A stretch of DNA of 64,000 nucleotides, taken from Whalleya microplaca. Taxonomy: Eukaryota > Ascomycota > Sordariomycetes > Xylariales > Xylariaceae. Below the pieces are notes generated by a model. That model saw only the letters and a program-made list of their open reading frames with translations. It made no database searches and was not told the origin of the DNA. Position 1 is the first letter of the stretch. Each line of letters starts with the position of its first letter. The DNA lies in assembly GCA_022497155.1 (NCBI GenBank), contig MU385753.1, positions 62,001 to 126,000 on the forward strand, given 5' to 3'. The position numbers and the translations under genes are program-made. This document shows, piece by piece, positions 59,576 to 64,000 of this stretch.

Positions 59576-62500
59576 ATGGCCAAAAAGGCACGTCAGAGGA
59601 TAAGTTATGGTTCGTTGGCCCCTCCACCAGCGCCCTTTTTCATCTCAACGGTGCAGACCGGTCTAGTCCAGTCCATCCAGTCGATCTTGACCTCACCCCG
59701 CATCGCATCATCCCGTTACCCATCCACAGCCCGAGAGGACCAACGAGAGAGACAGAAAAAGAAACGCTTCTGACCATTGCATTGCATTGTAGTACTTGAG
59801 CTTGACCATTCATCATCTGGCGGCCATAGACTTGGCGTCAACGGGCTTGCTGTAGACCGAGACAATGCCATCCTGTGAGCTGCCCATCCTGCTTGCTGTA
59901 AAGGCAAGGCGAACCGAGCCCGCCTGTTAACGCTGTCGCATAGCTATTCTGGAGGGAGGGACGGAGTTGTCTGCGCCTGGGACTTGAATCTCGACTTGAA
60001 GAGCCACGCCGATCGTCTGTCTAATGCCGACCTCAAATCCCAACCAACCACCAGGTTCCGCGCCTCCACCCAAGCCCACACCCACTGGATCAATGATATT
60101 GTACTTGCATCCGGCAATGCTGCACTGGTCTCTGCATCCTCCGACTTGACTGTGAAGGTATGGCGGCCCTCGTCAGGGGACACCGAAGCCCACACCATCG
60201 GCCAACATGCCGACTACGTCAAGTGTGTTGCGACACCCGCCTCGGGAGACTGGGTCGCCTCGGGCGGGCTCGACCGGAAGATCTGCCTCTGGGACCTCAA
60301 CGGCAAGGGTAAGTCCCTGGAAATTGACGTCAGCGGGGAGGAGGTTACGGAGAAAGGTTCTGTGTATGCCATGAGTGTAGGTCGAAGCATTCTTGCCAGC
60401 GGTGGCCCCGAGTCCATAGTACGGCTGTGGGATCCCAAGTCAGGCAAGAGGATCACCAAGCTTGCCGGCCATACCGACAATGTCCGTGCGATTTTGGTAA
60501 ACGAGGGCGGCGACACTGTCATGACTGCGAGTTCTGACCAGACTATCAAAGTATGGAACGTGACCGCTGGTAGATGCATGTACACCTTCACCATGCACAA
60601 CGACAGTGTCTGGTCGCTGTTTTCCGAAGATCCCCAGTTGAGGACTTTCTACAGCAGTGACCGTTCCGGTTTGATTGTGAAGACGGACACGCGAGGCACC
60701 ATCGAGATGGACGAAGGCTTGTCTGTCGCTGTAGCCCAGGAACACGACGGCGCCAATAAGGTGGTGGCCTGCGGCGATTATATCTGGACTGCTACCTCGA
60801 GCTCCTCCATCAACAGGTGGACGAACGTGGAGACCGGGCCCGGCGCCCATCTTCCAGAAGCATTCATACATATGCGCAGGGGCAGCACGACTTCGGCTTC
60901 GAGGTCAAGACGGACATCTGCGATGTCTGCCAACGGGCCGGATAAGAATGAAATCCCTGCCAAGTCAATATTGAGGATGTCGAACGCGGCCGCATTTCCG
61001 CCCGAATTGACCAGCCCTTCTGAATCTAACCTGACCATCGGTACGATTAGTAGGAAGGGCTCGGAATTAGTTTCCGATCCTGTCGTTCCCATCATCGAGC
61101 CTATCCATCACCTGCCGGAAGAGACCATCGAAGGGCAGAATGGATTGGTGAAGCACAAACTTCTCAATGACCGCCGACGGGTTTTGACGCTAGACACTGC
61201 TGGAGACGTATTGTTGTGGGATTTGATTAGAGTAGGAGCCCTACGCCTAGGGTTTGAACATGGCTAATGGCTAATTTGTCGCAGTGCGAAGTGATACAGA
61301 GGTTTGGGAAGAAACACCTTGAAGATGTTGAACCCATAGTGAACACTAAGGAAGCTGTTGCGCCTTGGTGTTCGATCGACACGAGCTCTGGAAACTTAAC
61401 AGTTGTACTGGAACCTTTCAATTGCTTTGACGCTGAAATGTACGCCGACGAGCTGACGTTGGAAGAACCCGTTGATTTCCGGGAAGATCAGAGAAGTATG
61501 TTGCACGGTGGTTTCATTCTGAGACCCAGACTAATCGCAATGCAGTAAATCTTGGGCGATGGATCCTTCGGTACTTGTTTGCTAAGCTAATCGACGAAGA
61601 AATTCGACGCGATGAAGAGTACAGACAAAAACTCAACGAGGGCGTGGAGATGCGCCAGGCTGCTGCTCGGCGCAATCCACCGGCTATAATAACGATTCCT
61701 TCTACCAACGGCCAGGGCTGGGAAGCGAGGGACTCGCCCGTGACGACTCCGAGAGCGAACGGGGCCAGTGTCCCGATGACACCGGGGCACGGTATAGGCG
61801 TGGCTACTCCTGGCACACACTTGCCAGGAGTCCCCGAGGGAGTTCCTCTACCCAACAGTCCTCTTGACAAGCGACCCTCTCAACAGTTTAGTCGGCCATC
61901 TGGCGACGACTATTTCACTGGCGGAATAAGCGTGGCTGATGCACCTGCGCAAGCGACTTCGGCGGCTCCAACAACGACAGATACTAAAGACGAGAATCCG
62001 AAGTCTCCAGTAGAAGGCAAAGAAAAAGAAAAGGATAGCGGCAAGTCCCCGGGTACACCTTTGGGTAAGAAGTTCCGAATGGGTATGTCTTTTGGTAGCA
62101 AGAAATTTGGGAGATCGTCATCCTCAAATGCCGAGAAACCCACGGTGGTAGAGGAGAAATCGGAGGAGAATAAGTCGGAATCATCGTCGAACCACGAAAA
62201 GGAGGTCGACGACAACTTTCGTGGGGGCATTCAGAAGATTCGCAACGAGTACGAGAAGCAACTGCTCGAGGCGCCCACTAAGTTTGTCGAAACCAGAGTC
62301 ACACCAGGTCTGCCTATTGATACGCCAGTGTTGAAGCTCCCACCCGGCACAAAAGTCATCATCCAGGAAGAGACCTCGGGTGGTAGCGCCGATCTGTACC
62401 GAGGCACAGTGATGAGTGTAGGCGTTGATGCTGATATCATAGAGGAGAAAGCTCCTATGTGGCTTAGTGAAGTTCTTCTTACCGTAGGTTTCTGCATTAT

Positions 62501-63022
62501 TCAAAGAAGTGGAATTATCGCTGATTTTCATAGAATACGATTCCGCCGAAAGATCCTGTCAAGATCTCTTTTGTGCTATATCCTTGGCAGGACTCATTGC
62601 CTAGCTTAATAGCGACCGACGGAAACAATCGCCTCAACGCCAACAGAATGCTACGGGTCAAGAAAATCCTGGCTTACGTAGCCGAGAGGATTGACCCGGA
62701 GCCTGAGGAGCCCGGACCAAGCGCGCTTAAGCCGGAAGAGTACCTGGAGCTATATTGCAATGATCAGGTATGTACTAGTCAGACCGAGATGCGATTATAT
62801 GTTAACCGTCGCGATCAGTTGCTGCCAAACACTATGAGCCTCGCAACTTTGCGAGCTCACGTTTGGAAAGGAGGCAATGATGTTGTCTTGTACTATAAGG
62901 CGAACGGTCGGAAGAAGATTCCGAAGGAATTTCCTACCGTTCAAACCGACGAAGTCGTCCCTCCAGAAGTCGAAGGGCGTCCATCAACTACAGTCCTGCC
63001 ATCGAGCACTGTGGCAGGTTGA
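59576..63022 (+). CDS. WDR48/UAF1-type WD40 protein (Bun107/Duf1 family)
   Basis: Seven exons: 59576-59609, 59793-59874, 59944-61231, 61285-61495, 61546-62483, 62534-62767 and 62819-63022, giving 996 aa. The short first exon [11 protein letters not shown] joins to [20 protein letters not shown] and then [13 protein letters not shown], the WDR48 opening. Blades follow in order ([44 protein letters not shown]). The domain [26 protein letters not shown] then leads into the DUF3337 region, with [18 protein letters not shown], a disordered middle, and a C-terminal ubiquitin-like segment ([13 protein letters not shown], [26 protein letters not shown]). In animals and S. pombe these proteins bind and activate USP1/12/46-class deubiquitinases. 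The first donor, GTTCGT, is weak. Intron 6 (62768-62818) is 51 nt and frame-neutral. Confidence 0.9.
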
Positions 63023-63216
63023 CCTTGTGAAAGTGTGAGAGTATGATAAGGAAAAGGGTATCTTGTGGTCTGTTGTTACATGTCCGGTTTATCTAAAAGG
63101 GGTATTCTATCATCTGTTGTACATATTCTCCGCCAAATCGCGTCTTGAGCTTAGCGTTTTGACATGTGGCCAGGGGTAAGTCGACCCTTAAACAATACCC
63201 ATCAATCATACACACC

Positions 63217-63252
63217 AAGGCATGATATATATATATATATATATCACGCCTT
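63217..63252. repeat. (AT)n palindrome with GC-containing arms
   Basis: A run of TA dinucleotides is flanked by AAGGCATGATAT and ATATCACGCCTT, which pair with one mismatch. The 36-base element could form a hairpin or cruciform. It lies between the stops of two convergent genes, where it may affect 3'-end formation or simply be a microsatellite. Confidence 0.6.
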
Positions 63253-63292
63253 CGGTCTCCCGGAATCAATGGCTTTGATCACTTTTTCTCTT

Positions 63293-64000
63293 TTATATGT
63301 GCCTAGATAACCCCCCCTGCAAGGCATTTACGGCCCACTGGTAGCTGCCGAGGAATATGGCTCCCCCAGCACTGATCCACATAACCCGGGGTCCGATGCC
63401 GGCGAAGAAAGGCCGTATCCCGTGGCTGGCCAGCAACGTCGTCAGCACGGTGAAGACCTTGGCCTTCTCCTTGGATAGCATGACGCGCGTCTTTAGCACG
63501 TCCAGCGGCGTCGTGATGCCCGCGGCCACGGCGCCCGATATACTCCCAAACACGGCGCTCTCGCCCGCACTCACATCCACCGCCGCACCGCCACCACTAC
63601 CACCACCAACACCGCCCCTCATCTTCCGCCGCCGCCCCCAGCCCTTCAGCGCCTCCCACAGCGGGAACTGGATGACGGTAAACGGCACCTCGCGCATGAC
63701 GGTGATGCCCCAGCCGCGGTAGATCTCGCGCCACACCCCCGCCAGCCCGACGCTCCGGTACAGTCCTAATATGGCGCTCAGGGCCGCGGCGCTGGACCCG
63801 CCGTGCAGCCCCGCCTGCGCGCGCTGCTTGACGACCTCAGTGGGCACGCGGACAGCGCAGGCGGCGACCTCGCCCAGACTAGCCGCGAGCATATGTTCCA
63901 CCGGCGCCGTCCACCCTGCCTCTCCCCCTACCCCTACCCCTCCCTCTCCTATCTCCCCCCCACTCCCGCCGACGGTGTCCAGCAGCAAGGCATCCTGCCG
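63293..64000 (-). CDS. PET8: Mitochondrial carrier, S-adenosylmethionine transporter type (partial)
   Basis: The open frame runs off the right edge, so the N-terminal part is missing; 235 codons remain, ending GGLSRHI. Two of the three carrier repeats are visible. Their signature motifs are [12 protein letters not shown] and [10 protein letters not shown], and the second half of each repeat keeps the Gly-rich turn ([27 protein letters not shown]). The [10 protein letters not shown] motif and [13 protein letters not shown] are characteristic of Pet8/SAMC carriers, which exchange S-adenosylmethionine across the inner mitochondrial membrane. Long Gly-rich inserts ([10 protein letters not shown] and the stretch near the window edge) are unusual and GC-rich. 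The gene is convergent with the WDR48-type gene. Confidence 0.85.
   Translation of the reverse strand, partial: RQDALLLDTVGGSGGEIGEGGVGVGGEAGWTAPVEHMLAASLGEVAACAVRVPTEVVKQRAQAGLHGGSSAAALSAILGLYRSVGLAGVWREIYRGWGITVMREVPFTVIQFPLWEALKGWGRRRKMRGGVGGGSGGGAAVDVSAGESAVFGSISGAVAAGITTPLDVLKTRVMLSKEKAKVFTVLTTLLASHGIRPFFAGIGPRVMWISAGGAIFLGSYQWAVNALQGGLSRHI

Overview
The window is a stretch of nuclear chromosome from a filamentous ascomycete (Pezizomycotina), most likely a Sordariomycete. The evidence is short GT-AG introns (mostly 43-139 nt, often with a CTAAC-like branch site), long upstream regions, and fungal protein families (XanA-type dioxygenase, fungal MHYT protein, RGS protein, NCS1 permease, fused Tyw4). 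The order within the class cannot be fixed from sequence alone. All gene models were built by hand-splicing; exon phases close to a multiple of three in every complete spliced model. Gene symbols are family-level.

Layout. 2.1-4.3 kb (+): Pps1-type dual-specificity phosphatase, convergent with Atg18 (5.6-7.1 kb, -). 8.1-11.7 kb (+): seven-exon TYW4/PPM2. 12.1-17.2 kb: an apparent nucleobase-use cluster made of a XanA-like 2-oxoglutarate dioxygenase (-), a divergently transcribed secreted CDA-fold deaminase (+) and an NCS1 permease (-). 17.9-21.1 kb (-): 2-oxoglutarate dehydrogenase E1. 23.5-25.5 kb (+): TFIIH subunit Tfb1. 26.0-27.2 kb (+): GC-rich protein with paired CxxC. 27.6-28.9 kb (-): Cia1. 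28.9-32.5 kb: gene-poor. 32.5-35.3 kb (+): MHYT membrane protein. 36.6-38.7 kb (+): mitochondrial glycerol-3-phosphate dehydrogenase. 39.5-41.5 kb (-): RGS protein followed in the same frame by a second ORF. 41.6-52.3 kb: a gene desert of about 10.7 kb. 52.3-54.5 kb (+): single-pass membrane protein with a repetitive beta-type ectodomain. 55.5-56.0 kb (+): small Cys/His protein. About 57.0 kb: a metallophosphoesterase remnant. 59.6-63.0 kb (+): WDR48/Bun107-type WD40 protein. 63.3 kb to the edge (-): partial SAM-type mitochondrial carrier.

Most genes are unlinked housekeeping functions. The exception is 12.1-17.2 kb, where an extracellular purine-type deaminase, a nucleobase importer and a xanthine-dioxygenase-like enzyme would make a coherent scavenging route. 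Both promoter regions of this group contain a TCGG-N6-CCG element, the type bound by UaY/Ppr1-class Zn2Cys6 regulators, and the divergent promoter has four HGATAR sites within about 150 bp, as expected for AreA/NIT2 nitrogen control. This is the best candidate in the window for an undescribed functional unit. The assignment rests on motifs and context, not on any search.
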